From: an uncultured Myxococcales bacterium
GTDB lineage: Bacteria; Myxococcota; Myxococcia; Myxococcales; Myxococcaceae
Length of the DNA stretch: 64,000 nt
NCBI GenBank assembly: GCA_937980205.1
Contig: CALJKW010000001.1
Span: 1 to 64,000, forward strand
Direction: 5' to 3'
Shown here: positions 33,935 to 43,650 of the stretch, in pieces
How positions within the stretch are numbered: the stretch's first letter is position 1
How the letters are laid out: each line of letters begins with the position of its first letter
Made by a program: the position numbers and the translations under genes
Notes under the pieces: generated by a model
Told to the model about the DNA's origin: nothing
Seen by the model: the letters and a program-made list of their open reading frames with translations, nothing else
Database searches by the model: none

Positions 33935-34197
33935 TCACACAGATGACGCGTTTGGGAATCGCTGCTGCCGTGCTGTTGCCGATGGCGTCATGCGCCTGCG
34001 GCGGTGGCACGTGCGGCGCCGATTTCCAGTGCTTCTATCCTCTCGACGGCGGCTGCCTGATCACTCCGCCGCGGTGCTGCGCTGCCGGTGACGCGCCCAG
34101 CTGTCATCAGCGCGAGCAGATTGCACCCATCAAGGTCGACCTGAACTTCGACGGCGGCAGCTGCATGCAGGGTGCGGCGCTCGGCGGATGTGGGTGA
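33931..34197 (+). CDS. Small Cys-rich lipoprotein
   Basis: An 88-residue protein starting at a GTG overlapping the aminotransferase stop; an ATG at 33943 would also serve. The signal MTRLGIAAAVLLPMASC ends in a lipobox-like Cys, and eight or more further Cys follow (CACGGGTCG, CLITPPRCC). Similar short Cys-rich lipoproteins are common in myxobacteria. Its place in a biosynthetic operon may be accidental. Confidence 0.6.
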   Translation: MITQMTRLGIAAAVLLPMASCACGGGTCGADFQCFYPLDGGCLITPPRCCAAGDAPSCHQREQIAPIKVDLNFDGGSCMQGAALGGCG

Positions 34198-34238
34198 GGA
34201 ACGATCGCCGTGACTGAAACTCATTACCGGAATTGCGA

Positions 34239-35852
34239 ATGACCATGCGTCCCGCCGAGAACGTGACTGTGCCCGCGGTGAACCGCGACCTCATCAAAGT
34301 GCCCGCCGGCAAGGTGACGGGCACCGCGATGTGGGCCGCGGCGAAGCTCCGCGTGCTGCAGTGGAACGCGCTCGCCGGGAACCGCGTGAAGCTGCGCGAG
34401 GTGCAGGAAGAGACGCTGCGCGAGCACCTCACGACCTCTGCGAACACCGAGTTCGGGCGCGCGCACCAGTTCTCGCGCATCCGCAACCACGAGGACTACA
34501 AGGAGCGCGTGCCGCTGCGCACGTACGCCGACTTCGAGCCGTACCTCGAGCGGATGCGCAAGGGCGAGACAGACGTCCTCTACCCGGGCCTCATCCCGTA
34601 CTACGGGCAGAGCTCGGGCACGTCGAACACGGCGGCGCAGCACAAGTTCCTCCCCATCAGCCAGTCGCAGATCAAGTGGCAGCAGAAGGCCGGCGTCGAC
34701 GTGATGGCGCGCTACCTCGACCTCTGGGGCGACAAAGAGCTGTCCGGCGGCTTCTTCCTCGCGCTGTTCCCGCCGAGCATCATCAAGCAGGTCGGCCCGG
34801 TCGGCGTCGCGTCGAACCCCGGCATCATGCAGCTGCACGTGCCTTACCCGGCGTCGATGCTGCAGCTGCCGAAGGTCCCCATCCGCGACATCACCGACTA
34901 CGACCAGAAGCTCGCGGCGATGGCCGAGGCGTACCTCGACTACGACATCCGCACGCTCACCGGCACCACGTGCTGGTTCAGCATCTTCTTCGACAAGGTG
35001 CTGTCCGCCGCGAACCGGCGCGGCATGAACGTCACGCACATCAAGCAGGTGTGGCCGAACCTGCGCGTGCTGTTCGGCGGCGGCGTCCCCGCCGAGCCGT
35101 ACCGCGCCATCATCGAAGACCGCGTCGGCCGGCCCGTCGCGCTGATGGACAACTACAACGCGACCGAGGGCGGCATCTTCGCCTGCACCGACAGCCGTCA
35201 CGACGCGTCGATGCTGATGATCCCCGACCGCGGCGTCTTCTTCGAGTTCGTCCCCCGCGAGGAGCACGGCAAGTCGAACGCGCGCCGCTTCCCGCTGTGG
35301 GCCGTCGAGCCGGGCGTCGACTACTCCGTCATCGTGACCACGCAGTCGGGGCTCTTCGCCTACACCATGGGCGACTTCATCCGCTTCGAGAGCATCTTCC
35401 CGCACCGCATTCAGTTCACCGGTCGCGCGAGCGGCGTGCTCTCGGTCACGCAGGAGCTGATGACGACCTCGGAGATCGAGCACGCGGTCACCGAGGCGCA
35501 GCGCCGCGAGCCGTCGACCATCGTCGACTTCTCGGCGTCGAGCGAGGTCGGCGTCGACGGCACCGCGAAGGGCCGCTACCTGCTGTTCGTCGAGTTCGAG
35601 CCCGGGAAGGCGCCGAAGAACCTGCAGGCGTTCACCGAGGCGTTCGACCGCGAGCTGTGCGCGCAGAACCGCGTGTACCGCGAGCACCGCGCGAAGGACG
35701 TCGCCATCCTCGCGCCGGTCGTCTTCCCGCTGAAGCAGGGCGCCACGCAGCAGTTCGCTCAGGCGCTCGGGCTCTCGGGCTTCCAGACCAAGTTCCCCCA
35801 CATCATCGGAGACGACCGCCAGAAGCTGCTGCGGTCGTTCGTCCAGTCGTAA
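34239..35852 (+). CDS. GH3-family acyl-acid amide synthetase
   Basis: A 537-residue adenylate-forming enzyme of the GH3 family, best known from plants where it joins jasmonate or auxin to amino acids. It has the P-loop-like SSGTSNTAAQHKFLP (about 125-140), YNATEGGIF (about 305-313) and the GDFIRF segment at about 381. It would activate a carboxylic acid with ATP and couple it to an amine. With the aminotransferase upstream, an aminocyclitol is a candidate amine. The start is the first of two ATGs. Confidence 0.85.
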   Translation: MTMRPAENVTVPAVNRDLIKVPAGKVTGTAMWAAAKLRVLQWNALAGNRVKLREVQEETLREHLTTSANTEFGRAHQFSRIRNHEDYKERVPLRTYADFEPYLERMRKGETDVLYPGLIPYYGQSSGTSNTAAQHKFLPISQSQIKWQQKAGVDVMARYLDLWGDKELSGGFFLALFPPSIIKQVGPVGVASNPGIMQLHVPYPASMLQLPKVPIRDITDYDQKLAAMAEAYLDYDIRTLTGTTCWFSIFFDKVLSAANRRGMNVTHIKQVWPNLRVLFGGGVPAEPYRAIIEDRVGRPVALMDNYNATEGGIFACTDSRHDASMLMIPDRGVFFEFVPREEHGKSNARRFPLWAVEPGVDYSVIVTTQSGLFAYTMGDFIRFESIFPHRIQFTGRASGVLSVTQELMTTSEIEHAVTEAQRREPSTIVDFSASSEVGVDGTAKGRYLLFVEFEPGKAPKNLQAFTEAFDRELCAQNRVYREHRAKDVAILAPVVFPLKQGATQQFAQALGLSGFQTKFPHIIGDDRQKLLRSFVQS

Positions 35853-35890
35853 GAGCAGCTGTCCCCACTGCAGTTGGAGTACCCGTACCG

Positions 35891-37603
35891 ATGGATTTTC
35901 TGACCGAACAGCGCCCGGCCAGCGCTCGCTACCGCCCGCCCTCTCGTTACATCTCGAACCCTGACGCCATCATCATCGGCTCGGGGCTGGGCGGCCTGGC
36001 GCTCGCGTCGACGCTCGCTCAGAAGCGGGGGATGAAGGTGCTCGTGCTCGAGGGCGCTCAGACGCCGGGCGGCGCGACGCACGTGCACGAGCTCGGCGGC
36101 TACGAGTTCCCCGCGGGCCTGCACTCGGTCGGCGACATGGACACCGACATCAACCCGGGCGCGCTCAACGCGTGGTCGGCGAACTACGTCACCGGCAACC
36201 AGGTGGTGTGGGCGAAGATGCCGGAGGACCACGAGTACGCGTTCCTCGGCGACGAGGGCTTCCCCTGGTTCTCGACCGCGGAAGAGAACATCGAGCACTT
36301 CTCGACGCGGGACCTGGGCGGCAAGTGCGACTTCAAGGCGTACTTCGAGATGGAGAAGCGCGTTCAGGCGGCCGGCGTGGGCTGGGCGCTGACGAAGCTC
36401 TTGCCCAACTCGATGCCGATGTTCATGCGCGAGGCCTTCTACAAGGTCACCGGGCAGACGTGGCGCAAGTACATGGCGCGCGACACGCACTCGGTGCTGA
36501 AGAAGGACCTGGGCTTCACCGACAAGGCCGCGGGCCTGTTCGAGTACATGTACGGGAACTACGGACGGACGCCGGACCAGGCTCCGTTCACGATGCACGC
36601 GGCGGTGATGTACCACTACCGCCACGGCGCCTACTTCCCGGTGGGCGGCCCGGGCTCGATCGCGAACGCGATCATCCCCATCGTCGAGAGCGCGGGCGGC
36701 CAGGTCGCGACGCACTCACGCGTGCAGACGATCCTCGTCGAGAACGGCAACAAGGCCGTCGGCGTGCGGCTGCAGAACGGCGAGGAGATTCGTTCGAAGC
36801 TCGTGATCAGCGACGCGTCGGCGTGGACGACGTTCATGGACCTGATGCCGCGCGACGTGAGCGACAAGCACGGCTACACGAAGGTGCTCTCGCAGGTGGG
36901 CTCGTCTCCGTCGCACATCACCCTGATGGTCGGCTGGAAAGAGCGCATCGAGTTCCCGCGCTACATCGTCTGGCAGATGCCGCGGTACGAGGGCGAGCTG
37001 CCGACGTACGACATCAGCGGCGGCGATCGCATCTACAAGAGCCAGATGCGGTTCGAGGGGATGCCGGCGTACCTGATGTCTCCGTCGTCGAGAGATCCGG
37101 TGCACAACGACCGGTACCCCGGCAAGTCGACGATGATGCTGCTCGTCGAGTCGAACCCGGCGTGGCTCAAGCGCTGCGTGGCCGAGCCGGCGTTCCGCGC
37201 CGAGCTCGAGGCGAAGTTCAGAGAGTCGGCGATGAAGATCATCGAGGACCGCTTCCCCCAGTGTCGCGGCAAGACGCCGACGCTCAGCCACGTGCACTTC
37301 CCGATGGGCTGCAACCCGTGGGCGCGCGAGGGCGGCTCGTACGGCCTCGAGCCTTCGGCCGACCGCTTCGTGAAGCACACGCACATGCTGCGGCCGAAGA
37401 CGACGATCGAGAACTTCTACCTGGTGGGCCAGGACGCGTTCATGCCCGGCATCGCGGGCGTGCTCATCGGCGCGCGCTTCGCGTACGCGGCGATCACCGG
37501 CGACCTGTTCCACCTGCAGAACACCGAGCGTTCGTCGTACGTGCCGCAGCTGCCGAAGCCGGTGGCGCAGCCCGTGCCGGCCGACACGCGCCAGGTGGCG
37601 TGA
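35891..37603 (+). CDS. FAD oxidoreductase, carotenoid-isomerase/retinol-saturase-like
   Basis: A 570-residue flavoprotein with FAD motif IIGSGLGGLALAS at about residues 28-40 and the phytoene-desaturase-family block FMPGIAGVLIGARFA near the C-terminus (about 518-532). Relatives include carotenoid cis-trans isomerases and retinol 13,14-reductases. It may reduce or isomerise a polyene or unsaturated acyl chain used by the GH3 enzyme. Its last 84 bases are repeated at 57693-57776, where the DISARM island ends. Confidence 0.85.
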   Translation: MDFLTEQRPASARYRPPSRYISNPDAIIIGSGLGGLALASTLAQKRGMKVLVLEGAQTPGGATHVHELGGYEFPAGLHSVGDMDTDINPGALNAWSANYVTGNQVVWAKMPEDHEYAFLGDEGFPWFSTAEENIEHFSTRDLGGKCDFKAYFEMEKRVQAAGVGWALTKLLPNSMPMFMREAFYKVTGQTWRKYMARDTHSVLKKDLGFTDKAAGLFEYMYGNYGRTPDQAPFTMHAAVMYHYRHGAYFPVGGPGSIANAIIPIVESAGGQVATHSRVQTILVENGNKAVGVRLQNGEEIRSKLVISDASAWTTFMDLMPRDVSDKHGYTKVLSQVGSSPSHITLMVGWKERIEFPRYIVWQMPRYEGELPTYDISGGDRIYKSQMRFEGMPAYLMSPSSRDPVHNDRYPGKSTMMLLVESNPAWLKRCVAEPAFRAELEAKFRESAMKIIEDRFPQCRGKTPTLSHVHFPMGCNPWAREGGSYGLEPSADRFVKHTHMLRPKTTIENFYLVGQDAFMPGIAGVLIGARFAYAAITGDLFHLQNTERSSYVPQLPKPVAQPVPADTRQVA

Positions 37604-37606
37604 GGG
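37523..37606. repeat. Left direct repeat of genomic island (3' end of FAD gene)
   Basis: These 84 bases, from ACCGAGCG through the stop and the following GGG, match 57693-57776 at 79 positions in the same orientation. Weaker similarity with two single-base gaps extends left to 37499. It is the functional 3' end of the FAD oxidoreductase gene. Such repeats of a gene end usually mark integration of a mobile island. Confidence 0.85.
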
Positions 37607-37608
37607 CG

Positions 37609-38304
37609 TCAGTCGCCCGCGCCGACGCGGTAGAAGTGGCCCGCTGAGGTGGCTCCGAGCAGCTCGCGCTCGATGGACTCCGCGAGCCGCTCGTCGTCCG
37701 CGAGGACGCCGACCTCGACGTTCCGCTCCTGCCCGCGCTCGGTGAAGTTGGCCGACGTCACGAGCACGCGGCGATGGTCGATGACGACGCACTTGGCATG
37801 GAGTGAGGCGAGCACGCCCGGCCGGGGCACGAAGCCGAAGACCTCGGGCCAGGGCGGGCCGAAGGGCCAGTTCCGTTGAATCAGCTCACGAGCCTCTGCA
37901 GTGTCGCCATACACGCGGCACTGCACACCGCGGTCCTTCATTGCCTGGTGCAGCGGCGCGAGCAGCGCAGAGCCGTGGTCGAACCGGAACCCGGCCACCG
38001 TGACCGCCGAGATGGCGTCTTGAAACAGCGCGCGCACGACGACGGCGGTGTCGCGCGCGAGGCTGTTTCGAGAGTCAGGCCCCGTCCACACGAGCTCGAG
38101 GGGCCGTCGCTGCGCGCGACGCCGCTCGGCCAGTACAGCTTCGACCAACGCGATGAGCTCAGGCGCCGCGAACCCCGAGAGCGCAGTCGCATGCGCGGCG
38201 AGCTGCGGCAGCCCGGCGAACCGCAGGGCGACCGCGGTGAGCGGCATCTCGAGCCCCTTCGTCGCGACGAGGTCGCGCAGCCGCTCGAGCGCTGCCGCCG
38301 GCAC
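37609..38304 (-). CDS. drmC: DISARM phospholipase D-like nuclease DrmC
   Basis: A 231-residue PLD-fold protein with one HKD motif, HAKCVVIDHRRVLVTSAN at about residues 168-185. The size and place after drmB fit DrmC. It probably nicks or degrades DNA, although in some DISARM systems it is dispensable. The start is a GTG 20 bases after the drmB stop; an upstream CTG overlapping that stop is conceivable. The gene ends five bases beyond the FAD gene stop, so the island begins with its 3' end. Confidence 0.88.
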   Translation of the reverse strand: MPAAALERLRDLVATKGLEMPLTAVALRFAGLPQLAAHATALSGFAAPELIALVEAVLAERRRAQRRPLELVWTGPDSRNSLARDTAVVVRALFQDAISAVTVAGFRFDHGSALLAPLHQAMKDRGVQCRVYGDTAEARELIQRNWPFGPPWPEVFGFVPRPGVLASLHAKCVVIDHRRVLVTSANFTERGQERNVEVGVLADDERLAESIERELLGATSAGHFYRVGAGD

Positions 38305-38324
38305 GTCGCTGAGGTCGGTCGTGC

Positions 38325-40154
38325 TCAGAGCTTGGAGAAGAACGCGGCGTCCTCGAGGCCGAGCGTCGGGAACACCAGCGCTCGGTCAAGGAACTGGTTG
38401 AACTTCTCGCACGAGCACTCCGGCACGAACAAGCACCCGTGGCACGCCGCGCCCTCGAGCTGACGGTCCGTCGGCCCTTGGGGATCGTGCTGCGCACAGA
38501 CGGGGTCGTTCGAGCACAGAAGCGCATCGCGGAAAGCGCGCGCGAAGTGAGACTTCATCCTTCGGCCCTCCTCCACCAGGCCTCCGAGCGTGCCTTCGGC
38601 CCCGGACGTGCCCGTCGACAGCATCAAGCCCGCTCCGTACTTGCCGCAGTACACGCGCTCGTGAATGGAGCTCGCCGGGTAGCCGCAGTCGAGTGACATC
38701 GCCGTGAGCAGCGCGTGCGAGAGCGAGTGCAGCAGGTAGTAGCGAATGCCGGGGAAGGCCAGCTTCGACTGCACCCGCTTCTTCCACCCTTCGAAGCCTG
38801 CGAGCAGCTGCTTGCCGCGCTCCACTACCGCGGGGCGCTTCTCCCACGCGGCCAGCGCGGCGTCGTCGAGCCGCAGGAAGACGCCCTCTCCGTTGATCTC
38901 CACCGCAGGCAGCCAGTCGCGCTGAAGTGAGAGCGGCGCGAGCTCGACCCCGAGGTCGAGGATGTCGCCCTCCGTGTCGGTCGCCTTGGGCTCGAGGCGC
39001 GTGAAGCCGATCTGCACCTGGACCTCGCGCAGCCGGCGCGCGAGCACCAGCCGTTCGACGCCCGGCAATGACATGGCGACGCGGCGCGCCCAGAACTGCA
39101 CCGACAGCTCCGGCGGAGGCAGCTCGCCGGGCTGCTCGAAGGGCTGCTCGATCAGCTTCTGGAACTCGGCCTCGCGCAGGTCCAGCTTCGATTCGGATCG
39201 GTTCTCGCGCTGCGCGACGATCGCCTCGAGCACCTCGGCGTCGGTGGACGTGTCGCACGCCGTCTTCACCTGCGGGTACATCTGGCGAATCATCGCGACC
39301 TGCGCGACGTCTGTGGCCACCTCCACGAACTTCCACACGGCCTGAATCTTCCGCCGCAGGCTCTCGGGCTCGGGGATCGACAGCGCGCTCATCACCTGCG
39401 CGAAGTAGCCGTTGCTGGCGGTGCGGGTGAGCAGCCGCTGATGCTCGTCGCACTTCTCCCAGCCTTCCTTGCCGAGCCACGGCCGTTCGCCAGAGCACTT
39501 GGGGGTCTTGTCCTTCACCGTGAGGTCGATGAGCCTGCGTCGCTGGTTGCACGTGAGGCAGGTGACGGCGACCTCGCTGAAGTCACCGGTCGCTCCTTCG
39601 TCGAGTCGCAGCCGCGGAGCGTCGCAGCGCCCCTCGTGGTGCACCCAGTAGGGCCAGTCGATGTCGTTCAGGTGCCCGCGGGTACAGGTGACGACGAAGC
39701 GAACAGGCACGCAGCGCTCGTGCTTCTGCTCGGCGCCGCCGCACGCGTGGATGCGGTGGTTGCCTTTCGGCTCGAGGTGCTCCGCACGGCTCAACGCCCG
39801 GCACCGAGGGTTCTGACAGACGAACCATCGCGGGAACTCGTACGCCTGCACGCCGCAGCCTTCGTTGGGGTTCTGCTCGTCACCCGCCGGCGGCTTGCGG
39901 AACGGTTGGTCGACGCTGAGCGGCGGGTGCTTCAGCTCGCGCATCACGTCAGCGACTTTGTCGCGCAGCCGCGGCTCGTGAACCGGAGCGCCTCCGCCCG
40001 GCGGGCTCCAGAAGTCGAGGCCGCCGATCAACACCGCGTGGTCGAGCAGGTCGTACATCGCGCCGGGGCCGAAGGTCGTGACCATCTGGCTCTGCCGGAG
40101 GCGGCCGTCGGGAGGCATTCTCTGCGCGGGTGCGCGTCGCGAGCGGGGAGGCAT
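38325..40154 (-). CDS. drmB: DISARM protein DrmB (DUF1998)
   Basis: A 609-residue DUF1998 protein. The central part contains many Cys pairs (CQNPRC, CLTCNQ), the core YYLLHSLSHALLTAMSL lies at about 488-504, and a C-terminal cluster CHGCLFVPECSC could bind zinc. In DISARM, DrmA and DrmB form the DNA-binding helicase complex that recognises incoming phage DNA. It starts seven bases after the drmA stop. Confidence 0.92.
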   Translation of the reverse strand: MPPRSRRAPAQRMPPDGRLRQSQMVTTFGPGAMYDLLDHAVLIGGLDFWSPPGGGAPVHEPRLRDKVADVMRELKHPPLSVDQPFRKPPAGDEQNPNEGCGVQAYEFPRWFVCQNPRCRALSRAEHLEPKGNHRIHACGGAEQKHERCVPVRFVVTCTRGHLNDIDWPYWVHHEGRCDAPRLRLDEGATGDFSEVAVTCLTCNQRRRLIDLTVKDKTPKCSGERPWLGKEGWEKCDEHQRLLTRTASNGYFAQVMSALSIPEPESLRRKIQAVWKFVEVATDVAQVAMIRQMYPQVKTACDTSTDAEVLEAIVAQRENRSESKLDLREAEFQKLIEQPFEQPGELPPPELSVQFWARRVAMSLPGVERLVLARRLREVQVQIGFTRLEPKATDTEGDILDLGVELAPLSLQRDWLPAVEINGEGVFLRLDDAALAAWEKRPAVVERGKQLLAGFEGWKKRVQSKLAFPGIRYYLLHSLSHALLTAMSLDCGYPASSIHERVYCGKYGAGLMLSTGTSGAEGTLGGLVEEGRRMKSHFARAFRDALLCSNDPVCAQHDPQGPTDRQLEGAACHGCLFVPECSCEKFNQFLDRALVFPTLGLEDAAFFSKL

Positions 40155-40161
40155 GGGCTTT

Positions 40162-43100
40162 TCAGGCTCCCCCTTCCGGCTTCGGCGGGCGGTAGCCGCC
40201 CAGCGGCTGCTTCTTCACCCAGACGTGGACCGACGACTCGACGTCGCGCATGGAGAGCGGAGCGATGAACTTGAGCTCGTCCGTGGAGACATCGCTCAGG
40301 TCGTCGAGCGCCGTTCGAAGCAGCGCGCGCACGCCGCGGGAGGAAGGGTCGAGCGGCGAGTACGCGCGCTCGCTCGCGTTCTTCTTCGCGTCGGCGACGA
40401 TGCGGACCCACGCGTCGACGAGGCTGGCGATTCGGGCACGGACCTCGTCACGTGCCTTCTTCTGCTCGGCATCGGTCTCGAGCCCGGCGCCGGCGCGTTG
40501 CGCCACCGCGTCGAGGACCTGGTCGAGCTGCTTGCGCCGCGCCTCGACCTCCATCACCGTCGTCGGCGCCGTCATCGCCGCGTCGTAGAGCCGCGCGAGC
40601 GCCACGACGACCGCAGGCAACCCACGGTCAAGCGCGGGGCCGGAGAACGGCGTCACCGACGTCGCCTCGACGAAGCGGTAGAAGCACGCGTGGTAGGCGG
40701 CGAAGCGCTCGTAATGGGAGCGGTCGCGCGGCTTGGCGAGGTTCAGACACGTCACCACGAGCCCTGGCTTCTCGGCCTTGCGGCCGACCCGGCTCGACGC
40801 CTGGATGTACTCACTGGTCGTCTTCGGCTGCCCAGCGATGACCATGAGGCCGAGCCGGTCGATGTCGACTCCGACCGAGATCATGTTGCTCGCCAGCAGC
40901 ACGTCGACGGCGCGCTGCTCACCGGCCGGCTTCTCCAGGCGCGCCTTGGTGTCCTTGATGGAGGTGGTCTTCTCGCGGCTGGTGAGTTCGAGCAGCGTGA
41001 GGCGCTCGCGGTTGTGCGCCCAGGGGTGCGGCTCATCGGGGTCGAAGCCCTTGGGCCTGCGCTTCTCGACCTCGCTCATCCGCTTGCGCACCTCGTCGTC
41101 GACGAGCCGGCGCATGCCACCCAGCTCCCGCAGCGAGTTGAAGTAGCCGACGAGCGTCAGGTACGGGTCGGCGGGGTCTTCGTTCTCGCCGGTGCTGCGC
41201 TGCAGCGCCGCGGTGAGCAGCGCGACATAGGTGCGCAGCAGCACCGTCTTCATCGGCCGCCCCGGAGCTGCGACCGCGAGATAGCGGCGGGCGGGCGCGG
41301 CGCGATCGACCTTCCCGAAGAACGTCTCCGACGCGTCGATGCCGGTCGGCGGGAAGACGGCGACGTCGCGGCCGTACAGCCGCTGCACCTGCTGCGGCGC
41401 GCGACGCACGGTCGCGGTCGACGCGATAACCTTGGCCTCGGGGTTCAGCGTGAGCAGCGCCGACTCGAAGAGGCCGACCATCGAGCCCAAGGGACCCGAG
41501 ATGAGGTGGAGCTCGTCCTGAACGACCAGCTCGAGGCGCGGGACGCCGTTGGGCAGCTGCACTGCGGCGCCGCGCCGCGCGGCGGTGTCGTCGCACGGCC
41601 CGTAGAAGCGCCGACCCGAGCGCGCGAGCGCGCGGCCCATGAGCATACCGGTCTCTCCGCGCCACGGCAGCAGCGCGAACTTGTCGACGGTGGCGACCAG
41701 AAAGCCGGGCAGCTCTCGGTAGATCTGCTCGTCGACGAAGAGCACGGGAAGCCCGTCGCGGCTCTGGCGGAACGAGAACGGGCACGCGTCGTCGTAGTTG
41801 ACGCAGCCTAGGACGACGTCGGTCGGCTGCTTCTTCGGGCCGAGCACCTGCAGGCTGTCGCGGGTCAGCTCCTTCTTGCACCAGGGGCACTCGCTGAGCG
41901 GTGCCGGCGAGGGGGCGTTCGCGGAGTCCTGGTTCTTGTACTCGGTGATCTGCTCGGCGACCTCCGAGAGCCGGTTCGCCGTGGCCGATCGCCCGACCCA
42001 CAAGCCGATGGAGAAGCGCTCGTCGCCGAGCCGATTCGGCTCTTGGCGTCGCAAGAGCTCGAGCGCACAGACGAGCGTCGCGGCGCGAGCGAGCTGATCG
42101 AGCGTCAGCAGCCGCAGGGTGTAGCGGAGCAGCACGGCGACCCCGAGACCTCCGTGCGGTTCGTTCGCGCCGAGCAATCGCCGCCTCAGCAGCGTGAAGG
42201 CGATGAGGCCGAGATACGCCTGCGTCTTGCCGCCGCCCGTGGGAAAGAAGATGAGCTCGACGCGCCGGCGGTCGGCGTGCTTCGCGTCGGTCATCGACGC
42301 CAGGTTCAACAGGATGAAGGCGAGCTGGAACAGTCGCCACGCCGGGTCCTTGCGACCCGCGCGGCGCTCGGCCTCGGCCATTGCTCGGTTCATCAGGCGG
42401 AACGCCTCGAACGCTCGCGGGTCGGCGCCGAGCAGCGCGATGCCTTCGGCGATGCGTGAGGCCGCCCGCTCGGCTTCGCCCATCAGGTGTTTCTGCGTAT
42501 GGGCGCGGGGCCCGTCACCGACGCTCGCCTTGCGCTGAGCAGAGATCCACGCGCGGTACGCGTCAACGAGCGGGCTCAGCGCCTGCTTCGCGGCGTCCCC
42601 GTCGGCGATGGCTCCGAGCGCGTCCATCGAGACCACGACGCCCTCGACGGGCCGCGCGACGACCGGGTGAACGTCGGCCTGCGGAATCCACGAGGTGGCG
42701 ACGCGGCGGCACTTGCCGTCGGAGTCGATGTGCGCCTCCGTCGCGACGCCGTGACCCACTGCGTACTCGGAGTGCGCCCGGTACTGCAGGTCGTTGAGCA
42801 GCTCGTCGGGGTCATCTGAGCCTTCGTCGCTGCGGTTCTCTCGACCCAGGAAGGGTGCCGGAGCTTCGAGCTCGAGCAGCACCTGGAACGCGTAGGACTC
42901 GTCGCGGCGGCTGGACTCTTCGATGGGAGCGCGAGCGTTGACGAGGAACACGGAGACCGCGAGGTCGCCCGTGCTCATCTTCTCGACGCGGCCTTCGAGC
43001 CTGAGGCCCTTGGAGCCGGGGACGTCAGCACCTTCCCGCAGCTTCTTCGCGTCGAGGCTCAGCTTTACGTCGACAGGAGGGCGGAAGACGCGGCTCCACT

Positions 43101-43506
43101 CGGGCCTGGGGCGCTTGCCATCGGGCAGCCGTGCCGGTTCGAGGCGGACGTAGTCGGCCCAGCAGACGCGAGCCGTGAGCGAGGCGGTGCCTTCGGGCAA
43201 GAGCGCCGACAGGCCTATCGACGCAGGCAGCCGACGGGGCCGCTTCGCCGCCGGGTCGGGCTTCGGCTCGTCGTCCTGGTCCGCCTGGTCGCCGGCCTCG
43301 GGCTCGTCTTCCTCTTCGGTTGGGTCGTCTTCGATGAGCGCCTGCTCCCGCGGCGCGAGGAATCCCGTGAGGTACCAGCGCGAAGGGGCCAACTCGAGCA
43401 CCTCGGGCGCGTCGGAGTAGGGGCTACGCGGCGCGCGGCTGAAGGGTCCGACGAGGTCGGCGATGAGCGCGTCGATGAGGTGCTGCCGGACCGCGACCGT
43501 CGACAT
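40162..43506 (-). CDS. drmA: DISARM helicase DrmA
   Basis: An 1114-residue SF2-type helicase. It has Walker A FFPTGGGKTQ at about residue 418, a QDELHL box at about 660 and later motifs SVGVDIDRLGLM and QASSRVGRK at about 925-960. Its acidic N-terminal insertion (about 55-85) is low complexity. I use the ATG at 43506; a TTG six codons upstream is weaker. The 21-base inverted repeat at 43548-43568 lies just upstream and may control this drmABC transcript. Confidence 0.92.
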   Translation of the reverse strand: MSTVAVRQHLIDALIADLVGPFSRAPRSPYSDAPEVLELAPSRWYLTGFLAPREQALIEDDPTEEEDEPEAGDQADQDDEPKPDPAAKRPRRLPASIGLSALLPEGTASLTARVCWADYVRLEPARLPDGKRPRPEWSRVFRPPVDVKLSLDAKKLREGADVPGSKGLRLEGRVEKMSTGDLAVSVFLVNARAPIEESSRRDESYAFQVLLELEAPAPFLGRENRSDEGSDDPDELLNDLQYRAHSEYAVGHGVATEAHIDSDGKCRRVATSWIPQADVHPVVARPVEGVVVSMDALGAIADGDAAKQALSPLVDAYRAWISAQRKASVGDGPRAHTQKHLMGEAERAASRIAEGIALLGADPRAFEAFRLMNRAMAEAERRAGRKDPAWRLFQLAFILLNLASMTDAKHADRRRVELIFFPTGGGKTQAYLGLIAFTLLRRRLLGANEPHGGLGVAVLLRYTLRLLTLDQLARAATLVCALELLRRQEPNRLGDERFSIGLWVGRSATANRLSEVAEQITEYKNQDSANAPSPAPLSECPWCKKELTRDSLQVLGPKKQPTDVVLGCVNYDDACPFSFRQSRDGLPVLFVDEQIYRELPGFLVATVDKFALLPWRGETGMLMGRALARSGRRFYGPCDDTAARRGAAVQLPNGVPRLELVVQDELHLISGPLGSMVGLFESALLTLNPEAKVIASTATVRRAPQQVQRLYGRDVAVFPPTGIDASETFFGKVDRAAPARRYLAVAAPGRPMKTVLLRTYVALLTAALQRSTGENEDPADPYLTLVGYFNSLRELGGMRRLVDDEVRKRMSEVEKRRPKGFDPDEPHPWAHNRERLTLLELTSREKTTSIKDTKARLEKPAGEQRAVDVLLASNMISVGVDIDRLGLMVIAGQPKTTSEYIQASSRVGRKAEKPGLVVTCLNLAKPRDRSHYERFAAYHACFYRFVEATSVTPFSGPALDRGLPAVVVALARLYDAAMTAPTTVMEVEARRKQLDQVLDAVAQRAGAGLETDAEQKKARDEVRARIASLVDAWVRIVADAKKNASERAYSPLDPSSRGVRALLRTALDDLSDVSTDELKFIAPLSMRDVESSVHVWVKKQPLGGYRPPKPEGGA

Positions 43507-43547
43507 GGCGGCGATTCTGGACAAACGGGGAAGGTGAGGGAAGCGAC

Positions 43548-43568
43548 TTGACGCGGGTCACGCGTCAA
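43548..43568. promoter_or_regulatory. Inverted repeat upstream of drmA (candidate operator)
   Basis: TTGACGCG and CGCGTCAA are perfect eight-base arms around GGTCA, 42 bases before the drmA start. A further palindrome, TGACGTCA, is at 43591-43598. They could bind the XRE-type regulator encoded just upstream. Confidence 0.6.
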
Positions 43569-43650
43569 CGTGCGGCGCGATGTCTTGAGGTGACGTCAGC
43601 ACGAGCCGACATTGCCTCGTTACCGCCTCAGGCGGGTCTGTCATCGATCG

